From Antedon mediterranea (lineage: Eukaryota; Echinodermata; Crinoidea; Comatulida; Antedonidae), in contig NC_092676.1 of assembly GCF_964355755.1 (NCBI RefSeq), positions 15,914,288-15,978,287 on the forward strand: a DNA stretch of 64,000 nucleotides, read 5' to 3'. This document shows, piece by piece, positions 37,540-48,905 of the stretch. Under the pieces are notes generated by a model. The model was given only the letters and a program-made list of their open reading frames with translations. It was not told the origin of the DNA and did no database searches. Each line of letters begins with the position of its first letter. Position 1 is the first letter of the stretch. Position numbers and translations under genes: made by a program.

Positions 37540-40500
37540 GTACTTATACTTTTTTTTTAAAGTCCTTTCCTTAATAATTGTTTAATTAGTCTTGGTTCTA
37601 TGTTGCGACCCACATACTTTATAAGTTAAATCACACTGTAATATTATTTTGAATCACTTTATTATCATCTTTCATTCCTGTAGATCCAATATCACATTTT
37701 GCATCACACATTGAAAGTCTTTATAATAAATTTAGGAAAGTCTATCTTTACTTTTGTTCTTACACCATGGTCTTTGTACATTTAACCTTTTTTCGCAAAA
37801 TTATCAGCATACATTTTAATTACATTTTTAAAGCTACTTGTAGAAAATTCAGAAGTTCATTTGAATGATGACACCAAAACAGAGAGGTTTTTAGGTGAAA
37901 CACCTGCTTCACTTGAAGATACCATTCCAGTTACAACTCCAAATGCTTTTGTAAAAGCATGTAAAGGTAAATAACTTGAATTTAATCATATTTTAAATTG
38001 TACTAGTTTGTATTTTAATGTACGGATAATGTATGGCATTTCAACATTAAATGCTTCTAAGTTTACACTATTTACATTGTAGATGATTTGAATTGCATTT
38101 TAAAATGATGATTCCAAAATTGACTCCATTGTTGCATTTACTGTATTAAACAATGATAAATGTACAGTATAAGCTTCAGTTAAAATGTAGTAATGTGATT
38201 CTCTGTTGGTAGATATCTTAATAATGACTTACCTAATTTAACTATTTAAAAAAAAATTGTATACAGTAATTTGTTTTTGTAAGCTTAAATAAATCTTTTA
38301 AATTTAATAATACTGTAGAAATATCATACCTGTTTTCAGGCCGATTATTTTTTGTAGTGGTATACAGTACTTTTATCATAACATTATACTCGAGTAGCTA
38401 GATCAACTTTCGTGTGCACTTTGAGGTCCAGAGAATTTAACTTCAGAAATTGGTTTTGGGTGGTCAAAAAATCAATTTTGGCTTGGTTACACATTTTGAA
38501 AATGTGGCGAAAGGTCAAAAGGTCAGGGTGAAAGGTTATAATACCAAACACCAATAAGTCCTTAAATCTCGACAACCACTGGTCACATCAAGGTAATTTT
38601 GGTCTCAAATTGATCAGAAGGTATACATTTATATTCAGTCTAATGGGACATTTTATTAAAAAATGACCGGAAATGCCATTTATAACCTTTGACCCACAAC
38701 CCAGGGCATATATGTATCTTTCATTAGGCGCAGGAGCCCTGGATAGCGTTACGAAGTCGTTAACTCTGTCAGCCCATGGTCAACCCAACTAATGTGTTTT
38801 TCCCAAGGACAATTTATCAATAACTAAACTTTGTCACCACCCATAAGTGTGCTGTTCATTTCCTATTGACCAATGAACACCAATGTAACTGGACCTGAGT
38901 TTCTTGCTATTCGACCTTGGGTGCAAATTATACAATTAATTGATGTTAAGGCCATGCACTGACTACTCTTTTCTGTATAGAAACACTGAATTGACTGAAT
39001 AATAAGAAAACCCTACAATAATTTCTACTACTACTTGATATGGTGTTATACAAGAACTATATTAAAAGAATTGAATGCATGGAGAATGAAAAGTTAAACG
39101 TTATAACTTATATGTAAAACATCACTTAGATGATATCTATCAGATATATCATTTTCTAAAAATTGTTTCATTAGTTAGAATAGATCACGGAAAACCAATA
39201 CCAATACTGATCTGGACTCGGAAATTCAAAATGTAGCAGGCAACGTTTCACCAATGAAAACTTTCAAGACAAACAAAGTATCATAATTATCATGATATCC
39301 ATTTTTATTTAATAACGATAAATGGATATAAATATTTCGTTTTTTTTGTTATTTTGTGATGGAAAATATATTGAGTGAACATTGGCACTGAGCTTAAATG
39401 TTCCCCGTCCCCTTAATGTCCGCTTTATAGGAGTGTCCCCTCAGTAAGGATTTGCTGTTTTTCCCCTTAATAATAAATTATGATGTCCATCTTATCCTCT
39501 CAATTTTAATGTGCTACACCCGATAATAGAATACACATCTAGCTCGTGTGTACTTTAAAGAACCTAGTACATCTTTCGAGACGAGTGGGGGGTTACCCCG
39601 GTGTATTAGTACATCACAGCCACTGATCACCAACTGGGCCCTCTGGGAGACCAGTCTTTGACTGAAGAGGTTATTTCAATTCAATTCAATAGAATAACTG
39701 TACAGTAGGCTCCCATTTGATGCAATGTGTTACCCAATGTGCTCAATTTGATTGTGCTACCCAAATCCATGCTATCCATTTGAAATAATTTGCTATCCAT
39801 TTGAAAGAATGTGCTACCCGATAATCCGTATAGAATAATGTACAGTACAATTATATCCATTTGATTGTGCTACCTAATGTGCTATCCATTTGAAATAATG
39901 TGCTATCCATTTGAAAGAATGTGCTACCCGATAATCCGTATAGAATAATGTACAGTACACGTACTATATCCATTTGATTGTGCTACCCAATGTGCTATCC
40001 ATTTGAAAGAATGTGCTATCCATTTGAAAGAATGTGCTACCCGATAATCCGTATAGAATAATGTACAGTACTATATCCATTTGATTGTGCTACCTAATGT
40101 GCTATCCATTTGAAAGAATGTGCTACCCGATAATCCTTATAGAATAATGTACAGTACTATATCCATTTGATTGTGCTACCCAATGTGCTATCCATTTGAA
40201 ATAATGTGCTATCCATTTGAAATAATGTGCTATCCATTTGAAAGAATGTGCTATCCATTTGAAATAGGCCTAATGTGCTATCCATTTGAAAGAATGTGCT
40301 ACCCGATAATCATAGAATAATGTACAGTACTACTGTATATCCATTTGATTGTGCTACCTAATGTGCTATCCATTTGAAATAATGTGCTATCCATTTGAAA
40401 GAATGTGCTATCCATTTGAAAGAATGTGCTATCCATTTGAAAGAATGTGCTACCCGATAATCCGTATAGAATGCACAGTACAGTTATATCATAGTTATAT

Positions 40501-43500
40501 CCATTTGATTGAGCTATCTATTGTGCTATCCGTTTGAACTAATGTGCTGTCTGTTTGAAATAATTCAGGTTTTTTTTTTTAATATGTTTTGCTATCCATT
40601 TTAAACGTGCTAAACAAGTTACATATTTGTTGATATAAATTTGCGGTACACCACGTAGGCCTATATAATAATATATAATATAATATATATATATATAATA
40701 ATATAATATTAGTTCTGAAAAGAACTGTTGAGTTGCTTGACGTTTCGATTTAGGCCTACTCCAAAGTCAAAGTTTCCAAAGCTATTCCATCATGTCGTAT
40801 TCGGGGAATCGCCCACAAGTGTTTTCTCAGAGAAGGGTATGTTCTGTATGGGGTTCTGTATGCTATTTGTTAATAATGTACAAAAAATGAAATGAAAAAT
40901 CATATTAATTATCGGTTGTACGGAGGAAGCTCGAACAAGACGAAGCGCGAAACAAATAAAAGCGCAGCGCGAAACATCTGAAATGATATACAATTTCTCA
41001 AAACATGAAAACACAGAATATATTATATTAATATAACTTTTTAATATTTCCAAAGGCTCGGACAAGGAAGAAGGGCCTTAAAAAACTGAATTGCTAAATG
41101 TTAGACCACATTTCCATAACTTTTCAAAACTCATCAAACCCTCTGCTAGTAGGCCTAATTAATATAGGAGCGTATCGCCAAATCATTAGAAAAAAAAAAC
41201 ATGGCATGAAGATGTAATTAATCAAACAACGGCCAAAGAATACCAACAATTTTAATTTAGGTTTCGATTCGTAATTACTAATGTGGTGGACTAAGCCTAG
41301 TTTGAAACTATAGTGACCATTTATTTTAGAAAGAAAGATAGACAAATTTGTTTCCATCTCCATGTTATTGTTAATACCAAGGCACTTTTCAATTAAAAAT
41401 TCTGGCCTAGTATTCTTGCAAGGTCGTCACAGCTCCAGTTACAAAGGTCGTCACAGCTCCAGTTACAAACGGTGATACAAAGTGTCAATCATTTGACCAG
41501 TGAACAACCCACTGGTAGGATAGTCCTTGAAACCGTCCGTAAAACACATTAATCACTCACATCAGTCATGCCGCTAATGGTTGAAAACCTCACTTTTTGG
41601 GGTTTTCAAACGTAACGCTATCCGGGGCTCCTGCGCCTAATGTGTAACTGGTCGTAGACACTTGAATTTGGTCTTAAATTGTTCGAAATATACATTTTGT
41701 TATTTGTTACACATTTTTAAAAATTTTACAAAAGGTCAAAGGGTCAGGGTCAATGGTTATATGAACAAATATAAATAAGTACTTGTATCTCGGCAACCAC
41801 TGGTCGCAGTAAGCAATTTTGGTTTCAAGATGTTCAGAAGGCATGCATTCATATTCAGTCTAATGGGGCATTTTAGTCAAAAATTATCAGAAATGCCATT
41901 TTTGACCTTTGACCCACATACAAGGGCATTTTCCTGTCTCTGTAAGTACTGGTCGTAGAAACTAAATTTTGTATCAAATTGTTCGAAATATACATGATAT
42001 TTACATTCATTCTAATATAAAATTTGGTTAAAAGATGACCATAAATACTATACATTACTAACGTGATTGTTTCAAACAAAAAACATATCTACACAACTTG
42101 TCCTTGGACAGTAATGTTATGCAATAACGTATGCTTTAAATTGTTTCATTATAGGATTTAAAACAAATCCTTTTACTGTTTGTAATTGTATTTTTGCTTA
42201 TATGCTAGAAAGTATTGTTGACCACATTTTGATAGAAATGTCGAGCTCAACAGTTTTTTTCAGAATTCTAGATGTAACTTACCGAATTCATCCTAATATT
42301 AACGCCCCGGGCATTTATTATTCAGAAGGGTTTTTAGGGGAGCGTTTATTTTTTTTGGGTAGTATGATGACATGCATAATCAAATAAATACTACCTAGAT
42401 ATAAAAAAAATACATAATAATTTTATTCAAATTCATTGAAGCTGCATAGGATTAATTTAATTTATTATTTTTACTATAATAGGATTGCAGATTCAGGAAT
42501 ACAGTATGACCCACGCTACACGTGGAATATGCCTCATTATAAACAATATGCAGTTTACTAAAGAGAGTCAACTAAAAGAAAGAAAAGGTTCAGAGGTTGA
42601 CGAAGGTATATTACTTTCAATTTTAGGAGACTTTAAATGTAATATTGGAATTTCACTTCACTCTTCCCTGGTAGCATAGCTAGCTCTTCCCTGGTATCAT
42701 AGCTAGCTACAGTTAGCCCATGGTATTTAATTAAATTACAATCAAAGACTGAAATAGATCACTTTTTAAGACTAGCTGGTTTTATATCAACACTTTCTGA
42801 TTTAGCAGGTGCCTTTAACTTCACTTTTCTTTTTCACATTTATTTTTACTTGATCAATTCTCATGTCATCATCTTTCTTATCTTCCTTGACATCTATTAG
42901 ATATTACATAGTAAAAAATATAGCACACAAAAGAACAGTAAAATGAATAAAAAGATTCTTAGAATTTAGTCCAAGTATTAGATCCTACAAGGATAGACTC
43001 AGGCGTGTTATAATAGCGACTACTGTAATGCCTTCATGTTCATCTATATATAAATTATGGTTAATTCTGACATAGGCGAGCACAATGGAAAAACTTCATA
43101 CAAATCTCTGCCTTGGATACTTACCTTATCTATCTCAGATGTACCGCGAAACGTAGATTTGATAACGTTAGTTTCCACTATTACGATATTTCTATCATAG
43201 GAAGATATTATAAAGGGTTTTATAAGAAATTTTCTGATTTCAATCGGTAAATTTTAACTCTACGCGAGGTAGAAGTAATTTCCGGGTTCACGGTAAGGTG
43301 TGTCAATCATTGGTTTCAACCCGGGAGTTGTAAAACAACTCCCTGTTTCAACTAAGTTGGTGCTTGGTAGCCATTTTATTAATTTGTTTATTTTCGGACC
43401 GCGCGTGTGAAGGTATAGTAGTACATAAAGATCAAATTAAATATATTCATAAAACATTCATAAAACATAGGAGTAAATTGTGGGAAATAATTATATAAAA

Positions 43501-45009
43501 ATTACATCGAGAGAATTGATAAGATAAGATAAGTCAATGTCATGAACACAACAAGGCGAACATGAAATTGGTTTTTCCTTCATGCTTAAAAACACAATAT
43601 ATAAAACATTAAAAAATCAATACAATACATTAAAACTATATTAGTAAACAAGTTATATTTACAGAAGGAATAAAAAAACAACTATCTTTGAAATGTTGAG
43701 TTGGAAACATGAATGAATTTGTGGACAAATGATTTCCTACATCGAGTGGTATTGCACATTGATGAGATGATAAGAGCTTTTGTTTGAAATCGAATGAAAA
43801 CCCAATAGCCGGGTTGTTGAGTTAGCTGCCAGGACTTTATGTATACTGTGCACTATCTGTGTCCCGTCAGGACCCTGGGATACTTCTGCCCATGTTGAGA
43901 GCCGTCTAAAACGTCTTCCTTCTTAGGCCAAAACAGCTCACTGTGTCGCGGAATAATGTATTAATTATACCAATTAGGATGGTATTTATTAGAATAAACG
44001 CCCGGAACACCTCCCCAATAAAACATCAATGAAAATAATTATCGCCACTTTTTTTACCACTTTTCATCTACAATAAACACTATACGTAAAACGCTATTAA
44101 TCATCTAAGACACTGTGAAACAGGTTAGTGAGTAGGTTTAGTTTCACGAATATCAAAAGCATTTAAATAATGGTAACCGACCGAAATCGTCCAGGCCAGA
44201 ATGTCCTTCTAAAACCTTTTACCCGAGTCATTATCATTCCGAGAACCATCGTCTACACTTCCTAGAGGGGGAGCGAGCGAAGCGAGCTCACCCTCTAGTT
44301 TTAATAATAATGTTTAGTTTGTTTTTTAGTTTGTACTGAATTAACGGACTGGTAACATTTAAATTAATTTAATTCCTCAACAGCAAATCTGAAGCATGTT
44401 TTCAACTACTTGGGATTTGATGTTGAGGTGATACGCAATGCAACTGGCGAACAGATGATGAATAAAATAATTGATGTTCGTAAAATGGATCATTCCAAGT
44501 ACGATTGTTTCGTGTGCTGTATATTGTCCCATGGTGACCTTGGAAAAGTTTATGGCATTGACAGTGTCCCTTGTAAAATAATAGATATGACTAGTGCATT
44601 TCGTACAGGGTTTTGTAAGACACTAGCAAACAAACCAAAGTTATTCTTTCTACAAGCCTGCCAAGGAACTAGACGGGCTGAGCAACACGTGCAAAATATG
44701 GAAACAGACGATGCTCCACCTACTGCTAGGCCTACAGAGAATATCCCGGATGATGCTGATTTCCTGCTTGGATATGCCACAGCACCTGGCAACGTGTCAT
44801 ACAGGAGCAAGACCTATGGATCATGGTACATTACAAAGCTGACACAAAATTTGAAAAAATTCCACCATACCAATCACATACTAGATATCCTAACACAAGT
44901 GAATAATGAAGTAAGCCAGGCTATTGCTAATGAGTCTAATGGCTGTTATAAGCAGGTTCCAGCTCCCCAGTATACACTAAGAAAGAACCTATACTTTCCA
45001 AAATTATAA
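35614..45009 (+). CDS. IFIT-like TPR protein fused to caspase-8-like protease (935 aa, 4 coding exons)
   Basis: Coding exons 35614-37539, 37834-37966, 42483-42605 and 44384-45009 join with GT-AG junctions of phase 0, 1 and 1 and give one frame of 936 codons with the stop. Residues 1-642 are helical TPR repeats with the IFIT-like N-terminal pattern (residues 11-24, NWNLE). About 45 linker residues follow, then a caspase domain (about 690-935). Catalytic residues are His777 (LSHG) and Cys820 (QACQG). The two S1-pocket arginines are Arg720 (ERKGSEVDE) and Arg868 (VSYRS). IPDDADFLLG and the C-terminal TLRKNLYFP resemble caspase-8/10. Asp residues at 836-837 and 850-853 lie in the large/small subunit linker, where initiator caspases are cut. 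No DED or CARD is present: the TPR part takes that place. Inferred role: RNA- or pathogen-sensing trigger of caspase activation. The exon chain needs transcript proof; a separate caspase gene is the alternative. Confidence 0.78.
37834..37966 (+). CDS. Linker exon of the TPR-caspase fusion
   Basis: Acceptor ATTTTTAAAG at 37833, donor GTAAAG then GTAAAT; 44 codons plus one base, no stop. It enters in phase 0, matching the TPR exon, and leaves in phase 1, matching the next exon. It encodes a hydrophilic linker rich in Asp, Glu and Thr (ENSEVHLNDDTKTERF). A rival acceptor nine bases downstream (CTTGTAG) keeps the frame within the exon but skips three codons. It has no match in copies 1 and 3. Confidence 0.65.
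38395..38720. repeat. Degenerate tandem repeats, left block
   Basis: Units contain AACCACTGGTCNCA, TATTCAGTCTAATGGG and CCTTTGACCCACA. The same units continue after the inverted-repeat element at 41640-42060, so the element at 38727-41637 split an older array. The stretch near 38512-38526 holds AGGTCA-AA-AGGTCA, a direct repeat of the nuclear-receptor half-site. Confidence 0.65.
38727..41637. mobile_element. 2.9-kb terminal-inverted-repeat element in the fusion gene intron
   Basis: The left TIR 38727-38753 begins GGCGCAGGAGCCC; the right TIR 41611-41637 matches it inverted at 26 of 27 positions. TA flanks both ends (38725-38726, 41638-41639). The surrounding repeat unit is interrupted cleanly: its two halves on either side align with an uninterrupted unit at 41880-41960. 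No transposase was found, so the element is non-autonomous. Most of its middle is a minisatellite. Confidence 0.8.
39715..40565. repeat. Minisatellite of AATGTGCTATCCATTTGAA units
   Basis: About 21-bp units (GTGCTATCCATTTGAAAGAA) alternate with a higher-order spacer, ACCCGATAATCCGTATAGAA followed by TAATGTACAGTA, giving a nested period of about 110-140 bp. It lies inside the 2.9-kb inverted-repeat element. Plus-strand frames such as 40349-40537 are by-products. Confidence 0.88.
41640..42060. repeat. Degenerate tandem repeats, right block
   Basis: Continuation of the block at 38395-38720: units with ACTGGTCGTAGA, AAATTGTTCGAAATATACAT and CCTTTGACCCACAT, roughly 230-330 bp apart. AGGTCA-AA-GGGTCA occurs near 41741. 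Non-coding, within the intron between the linker and first caspase exons. Confidence 0.65.
42483..42605 (+). CDS. Caspase N-terminal exon (beta-1 strand and S1 Arg)
   Basis: Acceptor ATAATAG at 42482, donor GACGAAG then GTATAT, phase 1 at both ends. It encodes the typical caspase opening: EYSMTHATRG, CLIINNMQF, then ERKGSEVDE, which contains the S1-pocket Arg720. It lies 4.5 kb from the previous exon and 1.8 kb from the next. Confidence 0.85.
43053..43336 (+). repeat. Dispersed repeat B, copy 1
   Basis: About 285 bp, nearly identical to 45863-46174 (shared words AATTATGGTTAAT, TAGGCGAGCACAATGGAAAA, CGCGAAACGTAGATTTGATA, GGGTTCACGGTAAGGTGTGT). It lacks about 25 bp near its right end that copy 2 has. 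It lies in the intron between the two caspase exons, in the same orientation as copy 2. Confidence 0.85.
44262..44298. repeat. 37-bp stem-loop just before the caspase catalytic exon
   Basis: CTAGAGGGGGAGC pairs with GCTCACCCTCTAG (one mismatch) around GAGCGAAGCGA, followed by T. Same length, end sequence and loop type as 32834-32870. It sits 86 bp before the catalytic exon. The CTAG-T end after a GC-rich hairpin fits a Helitron 3' end on the plus strand, but a TC-type 5' end was not located. Confidence 0.65.
44384..45009 (+). CDS. Caspase catalytic exon (p20 remainder and p10)
   Basis: Acceptor CCTCAACAG at 44383; open to TAA at 45007-45009. It encodes LGFDVEVIRN, the His motif CCILSHGDLGKVYG, the Cys motif KLFFLQACQG, an Asp-rich intersubunit linker, IPDDADFLLGYAT, VSYRSKTYGSWYI and the C-terminal TLRKNLYFPKL. 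All residues required for caspase catalysis are present. Together with the previous exon this is the full length of a caspase-8-type catalytic domain. Confidence 0.93.
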
Positions 45010-45862
45010 ATCAAGATTTTCGATTACGTACAGAATTATTTGTCAAAATTATTACATAAGCTAATTAATACAAATAATGTAACTAGAATAGAATAACATA
45101 TATATAACTGTTAAAGATGTATTGTCCCCCAAAAAAAATGAAAAATGAAGATTAATAAAATCAGACTTTGAATAGGCCATTTTGTTGTTTTATATTAACA
45201 AAGTTAATTACTTCCGTAGAAAAAAAACACGAAAGAAATAATGTTATTACTTAATAAATGACAAAATAAATGGTTAATTTCAACCAAAAACACATTGGCT
45301 GGCAGGCAGCCAATTTGTCTTAAATTACAATTTTTCAGGTAAATAATTTGTTTTCTGGTTCAATATTTGTTCAAAGTGAACAACTATTATGTGACATTAA
45401 AATGGCATATTCAACAAAAACATTATTTTTTCAGGGGAACAATACTGTACATCTTTAATGAACGTTGTCAAATTTGTTTGGCGCTTTTTCATAATTAGTG
45501 TTCAAATTCATAATTATTGTGACTACATTTATATAGCACAGAGTACTGTAGGTAGTAAATTACATTCACTGGCGCTCTACACAAAAATAATGAAGAAAAA
45601 ATATCTGTTCAAACATGCCAGAAAAAAATATAAGTGTACATACAGTACATTTCAGTTAATGTAATAATATTACAACCATTTTGAACATTGCAGTGTTTAC
45701 ATAGCACTGTAATATTGTATTTGCGCTTGTGTTTCAGTAAAATATTGTAGATAAGATATTATTTATAATAAAACACAAGCAATGCTATTCCTCTCTGAGC
45801 AAGTTTAATAAGTGCAGTTTCTTATGGTTGACCTGGGCACTTGTCAATATCAATAATCTATA
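45010..45862 (+). other. 3' region of the TPR-caspase gene
   Basis: AT-rich; a canonical AATAAA polyadenylation signal lies at 45154-45159, 145 bp after the stop, a plausible 3' end for the transcript. No further coding sequence is seen. A short open frame at 45458-45664 has no domain. Confidence 0.5.
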
Positions 45863-46174
45863 ATTATGGTTAATCTGACATAGGCGAGCACAATGGAAAA
45901 ACTTCGGTACTAATCTCCGCCTTGGATACCTACCTTATCTATCTCAGATGTACCGCGAAACGTAGATTTGATAACATTAGTTTCCACTATTACGATATTG
46001 TTCCATATTTCTATCTTAGGAAGATATTATAAAGGGTTTTATAAGAAATTTTCTGATTTCAATCGGTAAATATTAACTCTACGCGCGGTAAGTAATTTCC
46101 GGGTTCACGGTAAGGTGTGTCAATCACCTTGCAAGTTCCCTGCATGGTGGGTTTCAACCAGGGAGTTGTAAAAC
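45863..46174 (+). repeat. Dispersed repeat B, copy 2
   Basis: About 312 bp, paired with 43053-43336. The two direct copies bracket the caspase catalytic exon and are 2.8 kb apart. The right end reads GGTTTCAACCAGGGAGTTGT; in copy 1 the end forms a small hairpin (GGGAGTTGTAAAACAACTCCC-like). The element type is unknown. Confidence 0.85.
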
Positions 46175-47275
46175 GTTTTTTTTTTTAAACATTATATGGA
46201 GGTATATTTTTGCGCTATGGACGTTTCGGCCTACTTCGCGAGAAACATGATGTTGGTGTTTGGTAATAATAATAAATAGTGGGCTGATTAATAGTTTGAA
46301 AACAGCTTACGGCATTTCTTAAGTGAATTTTTATTCAACGTATCCTTCCTTAATGAAACATTTGCCCATTGCTGTGTAAATCAGTAATTAAAGTTGTGAT
46401 GCGAAAAGTGTGTGTAATTATTCCACAGGTAAACCTAGGCATAAGAAACCCAGGAGGGAACAATACGTACATAACAGTAAGCCAACGAGTTAACAACCAA
46501 ACACTACAAGTAGCAATAGATATATGACTTGTCCTTGTAGTATCGTGAGCGTGCGCAGCAAATAACAAATATCGTCTTGAACTATTACGTACTTTAAACA
46601 AACAAGTTAATAATGAAATATCGCACGCACGAGCAGCAAAATAGTAATAATCCAACGCCTTAACGACGACCCTAACAGACGTATCGTGAACACACAAGTA
46701 TTGAAACAACTCAATATAATCATGATATATTAACTTGATCAAAATTGTTTGAGTCTAGCACTAAATTTGATTTGATTTTTTTTTACATTTATGGGCGAAA
46801 AAGTATCTTTTCTTTTTTACATTTGTGGGCGTTATCACATTTGTGGGTAATGCGTTTTTACATTTGTGGTTGTTTTCACATTTGTGGTCGTTTTCACATT
46901 TGTGGGTTCAACAGCTCTCCCTAAACAGAAAAGAAATCTTGTACAAATACAACTCTTAAGGTTTTTGTGGATGTTGATAATGAAAAGTAAATGAAGTCAG
47001 AGTACTGTAGTAATAATACTGTAATAGTTTTTGTAAATAACTACAGTAGTAGGTTTGATTTGTCTATAACTTTAAATTAATTTGTCATTTAAATATAAAT
47101 TGTATGTTTATTAATAGGATTTTTGTTATGCTATTAATATTACATTGCTTGGTTTTAATGGTGGTGTTTTTAATAAGGTTAAAGATATACTCTTATAATA
47201 AAGAAATAGTTACACATTAAATTACAGTGATAAATCAGAATATATCTGTAATAATATATATCTAGTGAAGATGTA
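46175..47275. other. No gene; short tandem repeat
   Basis: A minus-strand frame at 46350-46742 (130 codons) has no domain and is probably chance. At 46785-46915 about five degenerate copies of TTTTCACATTTGTGGGCG occur in tandem. Confidence 0.5.
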
Positions 47276-48123
47276 CCGTATATTTCGGTGTATAAGTCGC
47301 ACCTGTGTATAAGACGCACCCCCAACTGAGAGTAAAATATCGGTATTTTTTATATCGTCGATGTATAAGACGCACCTTATATTTCATCAAAACAATGTTT
47401 TTTTAAATTGTAATCAATATTATTGTAATAATATATTTTGTTATATCTACAACGGCGTCCTTTATTTAGGTTTTTTCTTACCTAGGCTCGACCGCGCCCA
47501 GCCTCAACAAGTTCTTTCTAACTTGTTATTCATGAGTTTCGCCGCAACATCGAGTGCATGACCGTGTGTGTAACACGCACGTGTGTGGGCTAGCCTCGCT
47601 CGATCATTTCGAGAGGGCGCACGTTTTCATGGACAATCGTATTCGATTAGTATCTATGTATCCGAGAAGTGTGTACGCTAGGTCCATGCTATAATCACCT
47701 GGAGAATATACTAGTCGAATACCGTACACCATGTGCCACCAAAAGAAGGGCTTGCGCTTGGGGTACGGCGATCGTGCGTATAACTACTGTATAAATAAAT
47801 ACTATTCCAATCGTACGACGTAAACGTTTACAAATGAAATTTTATCGGAGCGCCATAATGAACAAATCTTTTCATCATATTTAGTATAACATCATGCTAA
47901 AATGACTTGAAAACTAGGCCTAGGCAGAAGCAGGTTGCCATTACGTTAGTTAGTTACTGTAGCTAGGCCTAGCCTACTCAGGCCTAGCAAACGAGGTGAC
48001 GATAGCCTAGGCCTATGTACAATCTGTGTGGTGAGGCATTTATGTTCGGTGTATAAGACGCACCCTTAATTTAGAGGTCAAATTTGCGTGTCAAAAGTGC
48101 GACTTATACACCGAAATATACGG
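47276..48123. mobile_element. 848-bp inverted-repeat element (TATAAGTCGCAC type) with TA flanks
   Basis: The left end CCGTATATTTCGGTGTATAA and the right end inverted are the same over about 27 bp, continuing into GTCGCAC. TA flanks both sides (47274-47275, 48124-48125). Inner sub-repeats TGTATAAGACGCACC recur near both ends. The interior is locally GC-rich, unlike the flanks. No transposase frame. TA duplication fits the Tc1/mariner/pogo group, stated as a possibility only. Confidence 0.75.
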
Positions 48124-48450
48124 TAATAATGTTCCCTCATTTTATGAATATTGGGGGAATTCCAATCATAGTTTTAAAAACAGAGTTCATGACAGTTGAA
48201 AATTGATTTAATTAAAACCATATCCAATGTATTTCCACAATCTAAAATAACAAGTTTTGTTAAAGAAGACCCAAAAGTCAAATTTGTGTGTACCAATTTA
48301 CATGTAGGTTGCAACATCCCAAAAACCTTGCAAGTGGGATAGATGAATACCAAAGTAAAAATTACAATTTTGATGATATAATAAAGAATAACAAATGTAC
48401 TAATAGTAATGAAGAAAGTTTTGAATTTTTTTTCTGTTTTTGTTTACTCA

Positions 48451-48645
48451 TCAGTCGACCCAGGTACCTAAATTCTTTTTATCTATTATTGTGTAATATT
48501 GCAAAGATATGATAGAATGTAGTTTTAGAAGAATGAACTTTGTTGGATTATGAGATCTAGATCATAGTCCAACAACACACCCTAGAGTGTAATATTTGAA
48601 TACATCAGGATGGGGAATTTCCAGATCAATTGCACATTATAGGCG
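48451..48645 (+). promoter_or_regulatory. Duplicated 5' block of TPR gene copy 3 with kappaB site
   Basis: The shared block (CCCAGGTACCTAAATTC, TTTTATCTATTATTGTG) precedes GGGAATTTCC at 48613-48622 and, 14 bp on, a TATA-like TTATAG at 48637-48642. Decamer and spacing equal those before copy 2, although the gene here is dead. The start codon lies about 470 bp downstream. Confidence 0.5.
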
Positions 48646-48771
48646 ACGAAGAACATTTTCATTTTCTAATAGATACATTACATTAAAATATGAAAACAAA
48701 TTATCACTCTCAGACTCTTCCTAAAGCGAGGCAGGAGCCGTATACTACCATTATCATTGATTGGCTTCCTA

Positions 48772-48905
48772 CTTAAAGACCCATTTACTACAATTTGTGA
48801 CGTTTTGTAAAAATAATGCATATATATTATTACTTTAAAAACATTAAACCAGGTCTTAAATGTACGTTTTATGGTAATTACGATAAAAAAAGAGAAACAA
48901 TGCAC
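48772..48905. mobile_element. Family A MITE fragment
   Basis: It begins TACTTAAAGACCC and shares CTTTAAAAACATTAAACCA and TTAAATGTACGTTTTATGG with the left part of the element at 2703-3368. The right half is missing. Confidence 0.6.

Noticed and set aside
46350-46742. 130-codon minus-strand frame
   Set aside because: No similarity to any family I recognise; it lies beside dispersed repeat B, and its composition looks random.
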